Notes: generated from the sequence alone by a model not told the origin. A stretch of DNA of 60,000 nucleotides from Cryptomeria japonica (GCF_030272615.1 NC_081408.1:303031450-303091449); one strand, 5' to 3'; counted from the first letter of the stretch, positions 1-11,033 are shown. Numbers and translations are program-made.

Positions 1-502
1 AAAATAGCTCATCACAATGTCTTTTTATAGACATTGGATTTCATGTCGGCTCAAGAACCTCATCACAATTTCCCAGGTTCAGTGAATCTAGATAGTCTTC
101 CATAATGTCAGTTAGAGATAAGTCATCATGACTAGTGATAACTCATCACACAATTAGTGAAAACCTATTGGAACACTGATACCGGTTGAGTATTAACCGT
201 TTCCAACTCATAGACGGATTGTCTCCATTCACCTCCTTTTCGGTCTCTATTGTATCTCAAAATTAGTGTTAGTGAAATTGACCAAAATCAGTTATCATTC
301 CTACATATACTAGTTTAGACACCTTCATACTGGTTAGACTTCTTTATACAAATGATACTGGTTTGCAATACAAAGACTTAGGAGTAGTACCGGTTTGTCT
401 TAACTAAGATGACCACGAAAATATGAACATGTGTGTGTGTATATGTGCCATCAATGACAACACATAGAGTCATCCATTAAAAAAATCATCATCAAGCCAA
501 CA
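1..502 (-). repeat. 3' LTR of element C (partial)
   Basis: Positions 98-502 align with 4971-5395, including the shared blocks around TGTCAGTTAGAGATAA and the segment beginning TTTCCAACTCATAGACGG. The LTR starts at 502 with TGTTGG, read on the minus strand, next to a polypurine tract. The other end lies left of the window. Confidence 0.8.
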
Positions 503-516
503 ATCTCCCCCTTTGG
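503..516 (-). promoter_or_regulatory. Polypurine tract of element C
   Basis: On the minus strand this reads as a purine run (AAAGGGGGAGAT) directly before the TGTTGG LTR start. This is the plus-strand priming site expected in copia-type elements. The same tract occurs in element D at 40233-40244. Confidence 0.75.
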
Positions 517-921
517 CATTGATGGCAACACATAGCATTTTAGACAACCAAGTGTGCTTACAAAAATGTACAAACTCCCCCTTAACAGAACATTCAAAAT
601 TTTCACTACACATACATATTTCTACTCCCCCTTTGACAACAATGCAAAATTGAAAAGTAAAATACATATATCTTACATCAAAATTTGTATCAAAAATTGC
701 ATATACATAAATATAAGTGTTTTTCAAGGTGAGTTCAATGCAATTCTTAAGAAAATGTCACTAAAAGTAATCTTCATCTGTGAAAAATCATTATCCCATG
801 TTTCTAACAATGTTTTAGTGATCTCAATAGTTGTCATAATTTGTGCAACAAATTCTTCCATTGCATCCACTATGCTCATCTCTGGGGTAGCCAAAACCAC
901 TTCTGAATCCTTGTATGCCCT
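517..921 (-). other. 3' end of element C interior
   Basis: No intact gene. Frames continuing from ORF2 run through here with stops, so the region may be the decayed ORF2 C-terminus or a 3' untranslated region. Nothing else is recognised. Confidence 0.4.
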
Positions 922-3869
922 CTATAGGATTTCAACTTTTGGAATCAACTGGTTCTTTAGTTCTTTCAAGGATATGATTCGCTTAGCCTGTTTAAAATCA
1001 TAAACATCTAATAGATGTTGCAAAGCATCAATCGATTTGCCAAAATCTAAAGCCAAATCTTGTACTAGTATATAAGCATTATTTATCCTCTCCAGTTCCT
1101 TTTCTGTATCTACTTGCCTCTTCATCAAATCAAAATAGAAAAATGAAACTTTAAATGTATTGGCCAAAAGTTTACCTCCAGTTTCAATAGCAGTTCTCAA
1201 AAGATCTTTATTCACAGATAAAGAAATCTTGCCTTTATCAATATCTAACATTAGTTGCTCTCTCCTTTTCTTCCTATAACCTTTTTCAGCTAAGGCATGT
1301 GTTGCCTCTTCAAGTGATTTTAGTTGGTTAGTAGCATCAGCAACCAACTATCCAAGCTTGCCAATAGGGGTAGAAAAATTGCTAGTGTCAGTCTCTGGTA
1401 GGAGACCTGACAGAATGTCAACAATAGTTTGAATAGTTTCTACTTCTTTTCTCTTCTCTTTCAACCTTTTCTTTTGGGCCTGGGATTGCATAACAGTAGC
1501 AATCTCCATCAGTTAAAATGTGCTCAATTTATCTACATCTATAGGGCTTGTTATGCTAATTGAGTCATAATCATCAGCAATTGTTTTCTCCTTCTTTACT
1601 TTCTCCTCTTCATTATTTTTCACTTTAGTCTTCTTCTCTTCATCCTTTTTCTCCGGTTTCTCTTTCTCTACCTCTGTTTGTTCCTCTTGTGTAGCTGTAG
1701 TGACTGGTGGTAGTTGAATTTCAACTTGGTGTCCACTTTCCAGTGGTGGTTGGATATCCAGACTTGGTTCATTGACCAGTGCATCCTCTGCTAATTGTTT
1801 CTCAACAATATCCAGTTGTTGTTCAGTTTCCTTAACTGGTTCAAGGACATTACCAGTTGTGTCAACAGTGTCCTGGATTTCTTCACTATCATCCATAAAG
1901 AATATAACTGGTGTGGAAATTGTGTCATCCTTATTCTTGACAGGATAGACAATATCTGGTGTAATAAACTCTTTAGCATCTCGCTCCGGTGGAGCTCCAG
2001 TCTCAGTCTGTTCAGGTTTATTTTTATGGTATTTTAATTACTCATTCATACTTTGAATATCTTGAGCTATACGATGAGTATCATTTCAACAAGTTGAATC
2101 TTTCCATCCAATAACCTCAGTCTCCTTGTTTTAGAATGAAAATGTCCTTTGAACTTAGCAAGCAATGTTAATAATTCATCTTGAGATAACTCAAGAAAAT
2201 ATTGAATAAAAACTCTATCAATAATTTTTTGATCTTGATCTACAACCATTTTCCATTTATTTTCAAGAATAGAATATAAAGAGTCAGAAATGTCCTTTTT
2301 AATATCTTGTGGCAACTGATTGTATTGACACAGGTGATTGATTACCTCTTGAACAATTTCTTGTTTCTAACCTTCATCAAATGAATCAAAATAATATTTT
2401 ATATTATCAAACCGTTTCCTCCCTAATTTTTTTAAATTCCTCTCAAAATCACTCATTGGTTTGAATGATGTAACGTTAATAGGAGTACTTTGCTTGGAAA
2501 TATCTCCTACTGGTTTGGATTTCTTACCAGTAAATTTCATCTTCTTTGTTTCTTCTTCAAGATTAGTATCCTTAGATTCAGCTTGAAGAATGTGATGTCT
2601 ACCTCTCTTCTTTGTTGTAGTCTGCTTCTTTGCATATACCTTGGGTACCGGTTCCTTTTTTATTTGAAAACTTCTAGTTACCCTTGTACCTGTGGTCACA
2701 GAAGTTGGTTGATCAACTTTCTTCTTTTTCTCCTTGGCACTACTGGTTTGAACAGGTGCAATCCTTTCCTGGTAAGTTCCCAGTCTTTTCTTCTTTTTAA
2801 CCTTAGGAGATGCCAAAATGTTGTTGGCATAATTGATTAGTAAGTCATATCTCATTTCTTCCATCTCTTCTTCTCTAGGTTCAACAACCTCCATAAGGTA
2901 AAAGTCAGTGGTTATGGTGAAACATATGTCTTTTTCAAAGTGTTTCACCACTTCATCAGATAGCCTTAATCTCATGCTCATCTTCTTTTGAAACTCATTA
3001 AAATATTTGTTCATGGCAACAGGAAATTTGTTTTTCACAGTCTTAATTCTATTCTTTATTTGGGATACAATCGGTGTGTCCTTGGACCATTGAATGCCAC
3101 CAATTCCTAGAATAAAATTCTAAAAGTATAAAAATAGACCAATCAATAGTTAACCATATTTAGACTTTTGACTGTTGTCCTTTTTAATTGATTCTAAGTT
3201 CAACATCAATTGACTTGTCATTGTCTCCCACAAATCATAATTTGCATTCTCTATCATCATCCTGTAGGCGGCATGCACATCAACAGATGGTACATTGTTC
3301 ATCCTGCTGGAATGGAATATCCGATAGCCAATTACCATTGTTGCAAATCTGACTCCTGGATCTACAATGTTATTGACCGATATAGCACGACTATCAGCAG
3401 TGGTCTTTGTCAAAGCAATAACAGTCTCCATTGAGATTGTCCTCAATTTTGGTACTTCATCGATTTGGCAAAAACCAGTTACTGCATGAATAGCCTCCTT
3501 TGTAATGGTGTGAGATCTATCAAGATACATGTTCCCACCATGTACATGACTAAGGATAATCTTGACATGTTCTTCCTCAAAAACTTCAAGAAAATAGGTT
3601 GCATTATGAAAACCCTTTTCATAAACCTTAATATATTCGGGTTTGATTTTCCCGCTCTTGTCGCACAAAGATTTAAGTTGAGAATAGATTGCCAATGATC
3701 CTAGATCCTAAATTTTTCAATCTATGTAACTCGTCAAATCACATTTGAACAAAACACCTTATGGATCTTGAGACAATGCATTATAAGACTCTATCTTATC
3801 TATTTACGTTGACTCCATAGCTTCAACAATAATCATAAGACTCTCTGCTGGTGTAGACGATGATGCCAT
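922..3869 (-). pseudogene. ORF2 of element C: conserved accessory protein of unknown function
   Basis: Not a pol protein and not a family I can name with confidence. The likely start is the ATG at 3869 (MASSSTPAESLM). One frame runs from there to about 2060, broken by stops; a frameshift follows and the frame at 1896-922 continues. Visible parts in order are: an N-terminal globular region (about 3700-3150) with ITKEAIHAVTG and ATMVIGYRIFHSSR; a second block with YFNEFQKKM and DICFTITTDFYL (about 3000-2890); a Lys-rich linker; a block with ENKWKMVV (about 2250); an acidic Glu/Lys/Thr-rich linker (1896-1513); and a helical C-terminal region (1347-922). Each block has a counterpart in the same order in ORF2 of element A. 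A resemblance of the N-terminal block to the Pfam 'putative plant transposon protein' type is remembered, not tested. Confidence 0.7.
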
Positions 3870-4361
3870 TCTAGATAATCTTGATTCGAGAGACAGATTA
3901 ACAAAAATACCTTATTCCCTTCGTGTTGGTAGGGTTTTTGGTTTCTCTCTCGTATGCACACCCAATTCACCTTTTCTTATCTTCAAATCCGATTCAACTT
4001 TAGATCCGTAAAACAAATTCGTTCGTAATTAGCTAACAATGCTCTATTTTGCTCTGCAAGTGCTAACAAATGCTTCTTCGAATGCAATTAGAGTAAAAAT
4101 AACTTAGTAAAACTTCCTTTTATAAAGTTACCCACTACATTAATTACACTACCGATAGGGTAACAAACCCTAATTACCACTTAACAAACTCGCCTATACC
4201 GATAAGTATATAACCGGTTGGTAATCCTTAGAAAACCAATAGGTAATAATATAAAAAATTCTCATATTATAACTTGAAATGCAAAACTCTCTTACCATAC
4301 ACTCTTCAAGGGGTCCAGAAGTAGATTTACCAATATTCTCCTCTTAGGCTTGTTGAAAAGC
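3870..4361 (-). other. Spacer between gag remnant and ORF2 in element C
   Basis: About 490 AT-rich bases with no coding frame. By position it is the leader between the gag stop and the ORF2 start; element A has about 620 bases in the equivalent place. Confidence 0.5.
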
Positions 4362-4970
4362 TTAGTTCATCAGTGCAGGATTCTCCACACTAGGTGAAGG
4401 ATTTGATTCTTTTGCTGGCTTGTCCTCACTTTTCTTTTTCCAAATTATGTTCATCTTTGCTCTAGTTTTTTCAACATCAACCTTCTGCTTTCCTTTCTGA
4501 TCTTTAGAGTGGTTTAGCAAAACTTGGCAATGTGTCCCAATTTGTGATAATGATAGTAGGCCATCCCAAATGCTCTCCAAGGTCTTGTATTACCTCTTCT
4601 AGTCCTTCTTCTGTCATTCATAGCCACATGTCCATAGTTATTGCAAATTGTGCGAATCACATTTGTTACCTTCTCGATCTCATAGGGACTAAACCGATTG
4701 ACATAGGGTTTTTGCTAGTTCATGTTTCTTTGGTTGTCATAAGTCCTTCTCCAGTTATTGATAGGTCTTGGATTCATGTGAGGGGCTGGATTGTTTGCTC
4801 CATATCTGCATTCAACTGATCTATGTCCATACATATTGCATGTGTAACAATGACCTTAAAATCTCCTAGACATATATCTAATATTAGCATTATAGCCCGT
4901 GTTCTCATTAGATTTGCTTCTACACACATTAGCAGTATGTCCAGGTTTGTGATAACACATCACAGATCAC
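4362..4970 (-). pseudogene. gag remnant of element C with CCHC zinc-knuckle array
   Basis: Minus-strand translation shows a row of retroviral-type zinc knuckles (C-x2-C-x4-H-x4-C), which bind nucleic acid in gag proteins. CYTCNMYGHRSVEC (about 4845-4805) is intact. CYHKPGHTANVC (about 4955-4920), ICNNYGHVAMND (about 4650-4610) and YYHYHKLGHIAKFC (about 4555-4510) have lost one or more ligands. The last two and the arginine-rich spacer between them align with the fourth and fifth knuckles of the element A gag. The frame contains stops. The N-terminal part is missing because the sequence runs directly into the LTR fragment at 4971. The tail after the last knuckle is rich in Lys, Glu and Pro. 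Confidence 0.75.
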
Positions 4971-5395
4971 CGCCAAAAATGTCAGTTAGAGATAACTCAT
5001 CAGAATCGGTGATAACTCATCATACAATCAATGAAAACTAGTTGGAACATTGATACCGATTGAGTATTAACCATTTCCAACTCATAGACGGATTGTCTCC
5101 ATTCGCCTCCTTGTTGATCTCTGTTGTATCTCAAAACTAGTGTCAGTGGAATTGACCAAAATCAATTGGCATTCATGCATATACTAGTTGTCTACATATA
5201 CTGGTTCAGACACCTTCATACCAGTTAGACTTCTCTATACAAATGATACCAGTTTGCAATACAAAGACTTAGGAGTAGTACCAGTTTGTCCTAACTCAGA
5301 TGACCATGAAAATATCAACATATGTGAACGTGTATATGTGCCATCAATGACAACACATAAAGTCATCCATTACAAAAATTATCATCAAGCCAACA
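4971..5395 (-). repeat. 5' LTR of element C (truncated)
   Basis: Matches positions 98-502. The outer end is TGTTGGC read from 5395 on the minus strand. The inner end and primer-binding site are missing. Confidence 0.8.
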
Positions 5396-5605
5396 AAATC
5401 TTGTGCATACTGATTTGTGTGGTCCTACTAGAACAAGAAGCATGCAAGGTGACAGGTATTTCATGTTGTTGATTGATGACTATTCAAGAATGAGGTGGGT
5501 TACCTTCTTAAGGGAGAAATCCAAAGTGTTAGAAAAGTTCAAGATTTTCAAGACTATGGTTGAGATAGAGACTGGTTTGAAGCTGAAGTTGTTGGATATT
5601 AGAGT
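5396..5605 (+). pseudogene. Fragment G: copia integrase core (partial)
   Basis: Translation gives HTDLCGP, then DRYFMLLIDDYSRM and FLREKSK, the start of the copia integrase core. The first Asp of the D-D-E triad lies in LIDDYS. It is very close to the integrase of element B (8590-9020). The fragment is cut on the left by element C and on the right by the B LTR, before the second catalytic Asp, so it cannot work. Its missing N-terminal part should lie left of element C, outside the window. Confidence 0.85.
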
Positions 5606-6897
5606 TGTTGGAATGTGTTGCTATAGAAAGTTGAGTTGATTTGGTTGCAGATGTGATGATGCAGATTAGGGTTTTGAGATACTTATCTCTATTTGATTCA
5701 ATGTGAATTTCATTGTTCCAGAATATGGTTTGATCGAGTTATGTGATCTGGCGTGATGGTTGGTTTTTTTGTTGGTTCGGTATTGTAGAGTTATGATTTC
5801 TAGATTGTTTTGCTCCAAAATTGATTCTATATGTTGTGTAGTTTTTGGAGAGTTTTTAGGACATTCATGTGTGTCCTCAGATTAGATGGTTCATGATTTG
5901 GAACTTCACAAGAGTATCTTTCAGTTTGTTGTTGGTGTTCTTGAGCTATGGTGATGATATAATGATGATTCTTGTTATCCAAGTTGTTGTGGTTGTTGCA
6001 GAGGAATTCACATTGATTGTTGATGTTATTTGATTGTGTTCTACATATTTTGGTGGTTCGCATTGATTGTGGTATGTGTTATTGAAGACCTTATTGGTAT
6101 GGTGATATTCTTCGTTCTATACGACTTTCTGGCCGACTCGATGGTTATTGTGTGTTGTAGATGATCTTGGCGTGATATACGGTGGTGTTGTGTGTTTGAG
6201 GATTTGATTTGGGTCCATGCTATGTCCTTACTGACATTGTATTGGTTCAGTTATGGATTTATTTATCATGTGATGTAATTTTATAACTAGGTCAGATGTG
6301 TTGAGACGACCTTAAGGTTAAGGTTGATGAATTGTAAAAATAAGTGTTATATTCATGTGAGTTGTGTGTCTACAAGTGTTTACAGTTGTGTCTATGATCT
6401 TTGAGAGTATCGTATGTGCAATCCAATGAATTTATCTTTTGGTAGAGTGAAGAAGTGTAGAGAAGTGTTGTTGTGCAGATAGTGTGCTTAACTATAACTA
6501 TGATCAGGCATTTGGAGATGCTATTCTTTCAATTCATGTAATCCAAATTGTTGTCTGATCTTTGTAAGGCAATGAGACTTCCCAGGGTTGTAGCCCTTAT
6601 TGTATTTGAGCAGTGAGCTCTAGGCATTGTGCTTGAATGCATGTGCATTCCCCATTGTAATATTTTCGCATACTACTGCAGAGTGTCATTTTATTGTGGT
6701 TTGGTTCCCACCATAGTTTTTCCCTTAACTAGGTTTTCCACGCCAAAAAATTTGTGTTATGTGTTCTATTGATGTGGTGTTTATCTTTTTTGTTGTTGTT
6801 GTTCTTGATCAGATCTAAAGTTAAAGTTTATTTGTTTAAGTTTGGTGAAAACTGATTCAAGCCCCCTCTCATTTTTCCTGTTGCCTTGTTGCCAACA
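5606..6897 (+). repeat. 5' LTR of element B
   Basis: Begins TGTTGG and ends CCAACA, a perfect 6-base inverted terminus, two bases before a primer-binding site; 1292 bases. It contains the LTR core block common to several families in this window (around 6704-6775: TTCCCACCATAG, then a TTTTCCACG-like string, then TGTGTTATGTG) and a GATTCAAGCCCCCTCTC-like end. No intact gene; open frames inside are chance. Confidence 0.85.
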
Positions 6898-6899
6898 AT

Positions 6900-6912
6900 T
6901 GGTATCAGAGCT
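6900..6912 (+). promoter_or_regulatory. Primer-binding site of element B
   Basis: TGGTATCAGAGCT, complementary to the 3' end of plant initiator Met-tRNA, two bases after the LTR. Confidence 0.9.
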
Positions 6913-6953
6913 AGATCCTCTGAAAGGAGCTTGACCGCTTGAGGTGATCTAGG

Positions 6954-7812
6954 ATGACAATTGTTTTTTTCAAGAAGGAGAGTCCAAGATTTGATGGAAA
7001 AAAACTCTATATGAAAGAACCAGATGGAAGTTCCCTTGAATTGTCTTGGAGAAGATTATTGGAAGATCACAAAGAATTCCTTTGTTGTTCCTATTACTGC
7101 AGCTGAGATCAAGGATGTTTACTGCATTATAAGAGCTAAGGAAGCATTGCAGAGTGTCTTGACTAATGCAGAGATGACCAATGTGATGGGATTGCAGACT
7201 GCATATGAGATTTGGGAGAAGCTAGAAACCTTGCATGAAGGAGATAAGCACGTGAAAGTTGCTAAATTGTAGAGCTTGAAAGGGAAGTATGAGTTCTTGA
7301 GAATGAGAGAAGATGAGAATATTTCATCCCTTATGGCTAAGCTGAATGATCTTGTTCTGAATATCAAATGTTTCGGTGGAGTCCTTGAAGAAGATGAGAT
7401 TGTATCTAAGGTGGTGATATCTTTGCCTCGTGCTTATAAACATAAAGTTGTTGCTACTGATGAGATAGAGACTGTGATAACTATGACAAGAGATATGTTG
7501 GTTGGTAAGCTTGTCGCTTTTGAATTGAGTGAACTTGGTGAATCACATGGTAAAGCTAAGACTGCATTTAAAGCTACCGTATTTGGGAAGCAAAAGTATG
7601 ATCCAGAAGAGAGTTCAACTAGGGTTTCCAGATATGAAAGGGAAATGAGAGAGATGGAAGAACATGAAAGAGAATTGGAAGATCTTGAAACACTTATTGT
7701 TAGAATATTGCCTAAGGGAGCTGATAAGTATGAAGGGAAGTTACCTTTGAAATGTTTTTCATGCAATAAGATTGGTCATTTTTCTTCTAGGTGTCCTGAA
7801 AGAGAAAAATAA
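6954..7812 (+). pseudogene. gag of element B (copia nucleocapsid/capsid precursor)
   Basis: The ATG at 6954 starts MTIVFFKKESPRFDGKK, a typical copia gag N-terminus. The frame shifts at about 7015-7024 and continues with LGEDYWKITKNSF, then a UBN2-like gag region with YEIWEKLETLH. A stop at 7270-7272 interrupts it. Next come ISSLMAKLNDLV and SLPRAYKHKVV, an acidic stretch, and one CCHC knuckle, CFSCNKIGHFSSRC (about 7755-7795). Gag packages element RNA into cytoplasmic particles. One frameshift and one nonsense codon make this copy inactive. Confidence 0.85.
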
Positions 7813-8262
7813 GTGTCAAAGTATGATAAGCCTTACAAGACTAACTAGAAGTATAATAGATATCGAAAGAAGTGTTATTATGCTACTGATGAAGGTGTGA
7901 TAGATGATGAGTTTGAGAAAGGAAATTTAGAAGATGAATTTATGTTCATTGCTATCAAGGAAGATGATCCGGTACCTATTGATTCTACAAGTTGTATTGT
8001 TGAAGAGAAAACATTGGCCAATAAGTTTGGTGAGAAAGATGAATGGGTGATTGACAATGGTTGTTAATATCACATGACAAGAGATAAAGGTAAATTTGTG
8101 AATATGGAGAAGTATGATGGCGGTGTAGTGAGATTTGGAGACAATAAATATTGTGTAATCTGTGGTAGAGGTTCTATTTCTCTTGATGGTAAGCATAATA
8201 CTAATGATGTTTTATATGTTGAAGGTTTCAAGCATAATATTTTGAGTGTTGGATATGCTTGA
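7813..8262 (+). pseudogene. Protease region of element B
   Basis: After the gag knuckle an acidic linker (DEGVIDDEF) leads to WVIDNGC, a stop, then YHMTRDKGKF at about 8044-8090. Copia proteases carry the active site D-S-G inside a D-S-G-C-S-x-H-M context; here the Ser is Asn and the position of the second Ser is a stop codon. Conserved strands GGVVRFGDNK, GRGSISL and NDVLYVEGFKHNILSV follow. The protease is inactive on two counts. The frame shifts at about 8262. Confidence 0.8.
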
Positions 8263-9224
8263 TAAGGGATATGATTTGCGATTTAAGAATAGGAAATGTA
8301 AGATCTTGAATAACCTTGATATAGAAATTGCATCAGGAACTAAAACTAAAGGTAATATCATTCATCTGAATGCTGGAGAGAAAAGTTGTTTGATTTCTTA
8401 GATTGGCGAGAGTTGGTTGTGGCATAGGAGGATGTTTCATGTTAACTTTGACTGCATGATTAAGATAAGTTCTACTCAAGCTGTTAGAGATCTACTAAGA
8501 TAGTGAAGCCTACTAATCTGGTGTGTAAAGAATGTCAACTGGGAAAGCAAACAAGAATTTAATTTAAGAGAAAACTATATGCATCTAATGGATTATTAGA
8601 TCTTGTGCATACTAATTTATGTGGACTTTCTAGGGTAAGAATCTTGTAGGGTGACAGATACTTTATGTTGCTGATTGATGATTATTCTAGAATGATGTGG
8701 GCCACTTTTCTAAGGGAGAAATCTAAAGCACTGGACAAATTCAAAATATTCAAAGCTAGAGTGGAGACAAAGATAGGATTGAAGATAAAGTGTCTGAGGT
8801 CTGACAGGGGAGGAGAATTCACCTCCGGTGAGTTTAACTCTTTTTTTGAAGAGCATGGAATAAAAAGACAGTTATCTGCTTTGAGAACCCCTCAACATAA
8901 TGGAGTTGTTGAAAGGAAGAACAAAATTATTTTGGATGCTGCTAGAACTATGATGATTGAAGGAAATGTGCCAAAAACCTACTGGAGAGAAACTATTGGC
9001 ATTTCTATGTACACATTCAACTAGGTGCATATAAAAGGTGATTTTGGTAAGAACCCTTGTGAGTTATGGTTTGGTCATGTACCTACAGTTAGATATTTTA
9101 GAATCTTTGGAAGTAAATGTTATATCAAAAGAGATGAGGATATTGGGAAATTTGATGCTAGATGTGATGAAGGAATATTTTTGGGATATTATACTAAGAT
9201 AAAATCCTACCGATGTTACAACAA
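8263..9224 (+). pseudogene. Integrase of element B
   Basis: The pre-integrase segment (8270-8560) has SWLWHRRMFHVNF, the remains of the HHCC zinc domain, with stops and frameshifts. The catalytic core (8600-9020) keeps all three acidic positions: Asp in LLIDDYSRMMW, Asp in CLRSDRGGEFTS, and Glu in HNGVVERKN. A stop at 9022-9024 follows MYTFN. The C-terminal stretch (9025-9215) has FGHVPTVRYFRIFGSKCY and GIFLGYYTK, the usual copia integrase tail. The protein would insert cDNA into the host genome. It is cut at about 9224 by the junction with fragment H. Confidence 0.85.
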
Positions 9225-10137
9225 AAGATTATTTATGATTATCTTGAAATCTATCAACATGGCATACAACATTCATTATATCTGAATATCCTTTTTATAG
9301 AAACAACATGAGATTATTTAGGGTTATCTTGAAATCTAGCAACATGGAATACAACATTCATTATATCAGGTCTATTCTAAGTCAAATATAACAAACCACA
9401 AATCAAAGATCTATATCAAGCCTGATTAGCTTTCGAAGAATCATCATCTTTTGTCATCTTACATCTAGTCACCATAGCTGTACCAATAGGCTTGGAGTCT
9501 TCAAAACTAAATTTTTTGGTAGTTCCTTCACATACTTAAACTGAGATATGAAAATACCTTTATCCAACTAAGTAATTTGCAATCCTAGAAAGAATTTCAT
9601 CTCACCAATAATAGACATCTCAAATACATTTTGCATTTCTTCAACAAATTTCTTACATAGACAATCATTTCCTCTAAAGATAATGTCATCAACAAAAACT
9701 TCAACAATCAAAATGTTATTATGATTAATCTTGAAATAGAGATTACTGTCAGTAGTACCTTTATCAAATCCAAGATTCATCAAATACCTGTCCAATCTAA
9801 CATACCAGGCTCTGGGGGCATACTTTAATCCATACAATTCTTTCTTCCGGCAAACCATGTCCTTTTTTTTGTCAGCAAAAATCCATCTGGTTGTTCAATG
9901 TAAATTTCTTCTTCCAACTCACCATTAAGAAAGGTTGATTTGATATCAATCTAATAAACCTTGAAATTTTTATTAGTAGCATAGGCAAGAAAAAATTCTA
10001 ACAACTTCAATTCTGGCTACCAAAGAAAAGGTCTTCTCATAGTCAATTCCTTCCATCTATGAATAACCTTTACAAACAAGTCTAGCTTTATTTTGAAGAT
10101 CTTCACCCTGATCATTCAAATTATTCTAGAATACCCA
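9225..10137 (-). pseudogene. Fragment H: copia reverse transcriptase, antisense to B
   Basis: Minus-strand reading starts near 10137 at a Trp-Val-Phe position of the RT N-terminus. It continues with NKARLVCKGY, ELYGLKYAPRAWYVRLDRYL and the catalytic box FVDDIIF (about 9693-9673), then FLGLQ and SKPIGTAMVT. It ends in RPDIMNVV and SHVVSIKRIF. Several stops and at least one frameshift are present. An 83-base-offset duplication lies at its end (about 9237-9286 and 9320-9368). No LTR is attached. Its right edge coincides with the start of the inverted duplication. Confidence 0.8.
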
Positions 10138-10179
10138 TTTAGAAACTGTATGGAGTGTTGTTTTGTGTATCCCTCTCCT

Positions 10180-10400
10180 CCTCTCTCTATATATCCTCAT
10201 ATCTTTATATCTTTATCACTCTATCTCACCATCTATATCTCTATCTATCTTTTCCTCTCCCTCTTCCTCTTTATATTGGTTTTCCTCTCTACCTATATAT
10301 TTATCTCTTCCATCTCTATCTATCCCTCTCTCCTCTCTCCCTTTCACCCTCCCTCTCCTTCTCTCCATATTTATCTCCTTCTCCATCAAAAGTTCTCTCA
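10180..10400. repeat. Pyrimidine-rich low-complexity block (left arm)
   Basis: CT-rich sequence with TATATC/TCTATC interruptions; the right-arm copy is 35290-35520. Open frames on both strands here are products of the composition, not genes. Confidence 0.85.
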
Positions 10401-10455
10401 CATAATCTTTGAAAAAATATGCAAGACAATTAATACAATCCTCATCATTCATCTA

Positions 10456-11033
10456 TTGGCAACAATGTAACAAATTAAGAGGGGGGTGAATCAGTTTGCA
10501 CCAAAAAATTCTACAACTTTAAACCACAATTCAGATCTGATAATTAACAGTTAAAGCATTAAACAACACCACATCAATATCACACATAACACCAAGATTT
10601 TTGACATGGAAAACCATGGTCGGAACCTACCCACAATGAGATAATACCCTATCAGGAGTAATTGAAATATTACAATGAGAATGTACATGTATTTAGGAAC
10701 ACTTCCTAGAGCTCACTACTCAAATAAGAAACCCATAAAGGATACAACCTTAAGGGAAGGTTCACTGCCTTACAAGAAGTCTCCCTAACTTACAAAAGCA
10801 TTCAAATTGATGAGCTAAAGTATAATTCTTTTATTTCTATGACTGATAATTTTTTCCTATGTTTTAAGTTGCATATTGGGACAATGCTAAAGTCATGTGA
10901 TGTATTAGAGTTTTGATTATGTGCATTTTGAATGATAGCTAAACCCATTGAACCCTGTATTGTTTTGATTTAATGTTCCTATAGCTTTGCAGATTATTAT
11001 GGTAATATCATGCGTGGATGTATAAATGTTGTG
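10456..11033 (-). repeat. LTR fragment I, left copy (copia type, host of the element A insertion)
   Basis: On the minus strand this is the 3' part of an LTR related to that of element B: GTAAGGCAGTGAACCTTCCC-type text, the CCCACC...GGTTTTCCATG core, TGTGTTATG-like text, then GATTCACCCCCCTC near the end. It abuts an element A-type LTR at 11034. Confidence 0.75.

Larger units (their letters stand above)
1..5395 (-). mobile_element. Element C: pol-less LTR retrotransposon (gag remnant plus ORF2), left end outside window
   Basis: Read on the minus strand the order is truncated 5' LTR (4971-5395), CCHC-rich gag remnant, long ORF2, polypurine tract and 3' LTR (1-502, running off the window). The two LTR pieces align over about 400 bases, and both have a TGTTGG terminus, at 502 and 5395. 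No protease, integrase, RT or RNase H motif is seen between them. The gag N-terminus, the primer-binding site and the inner end of the 5' LTR are missing at 4970, so the copy is internally deleted. It lies inside a copia integrase fragment that resumes at 5396. The gag knuckles and ORF2 are clearly related to those of element A (26605-34657). Confidence 0.8.
5606..9224 (+). mobile_element. Element B: Ty1/copia retrotransposon, 3' part missing
   Basis: Order is 5' LTR (5606-6897), PBS, gag, protease and integrase, the classic copia order in which integrase precedes RT. The element stops within the region after the integrase core, at about 9224, and joins an antisense copia RT fragment (H). Its own RT, RNase H and 3' LTR are absent from the window. 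Stops and frameshifts in every domain make it a dead copy. Confidence 0.85.

Noticed and set aside
6900-6912. tRNA gene suggested by tRNA-complementary strings
   Set aside because: These are primer-binding sites of LTR elements, only 12-14 bases long and next to LTR ends; no cloverleaf is present.
10216-10452. 78-codon open frame (MNDEDCINC...) identical in both inverted arms
   Set aside because: It runs through GA-rich low-complexity DNA, and its identity is explained by the duplication; no start context, domain or conserved neighbour.
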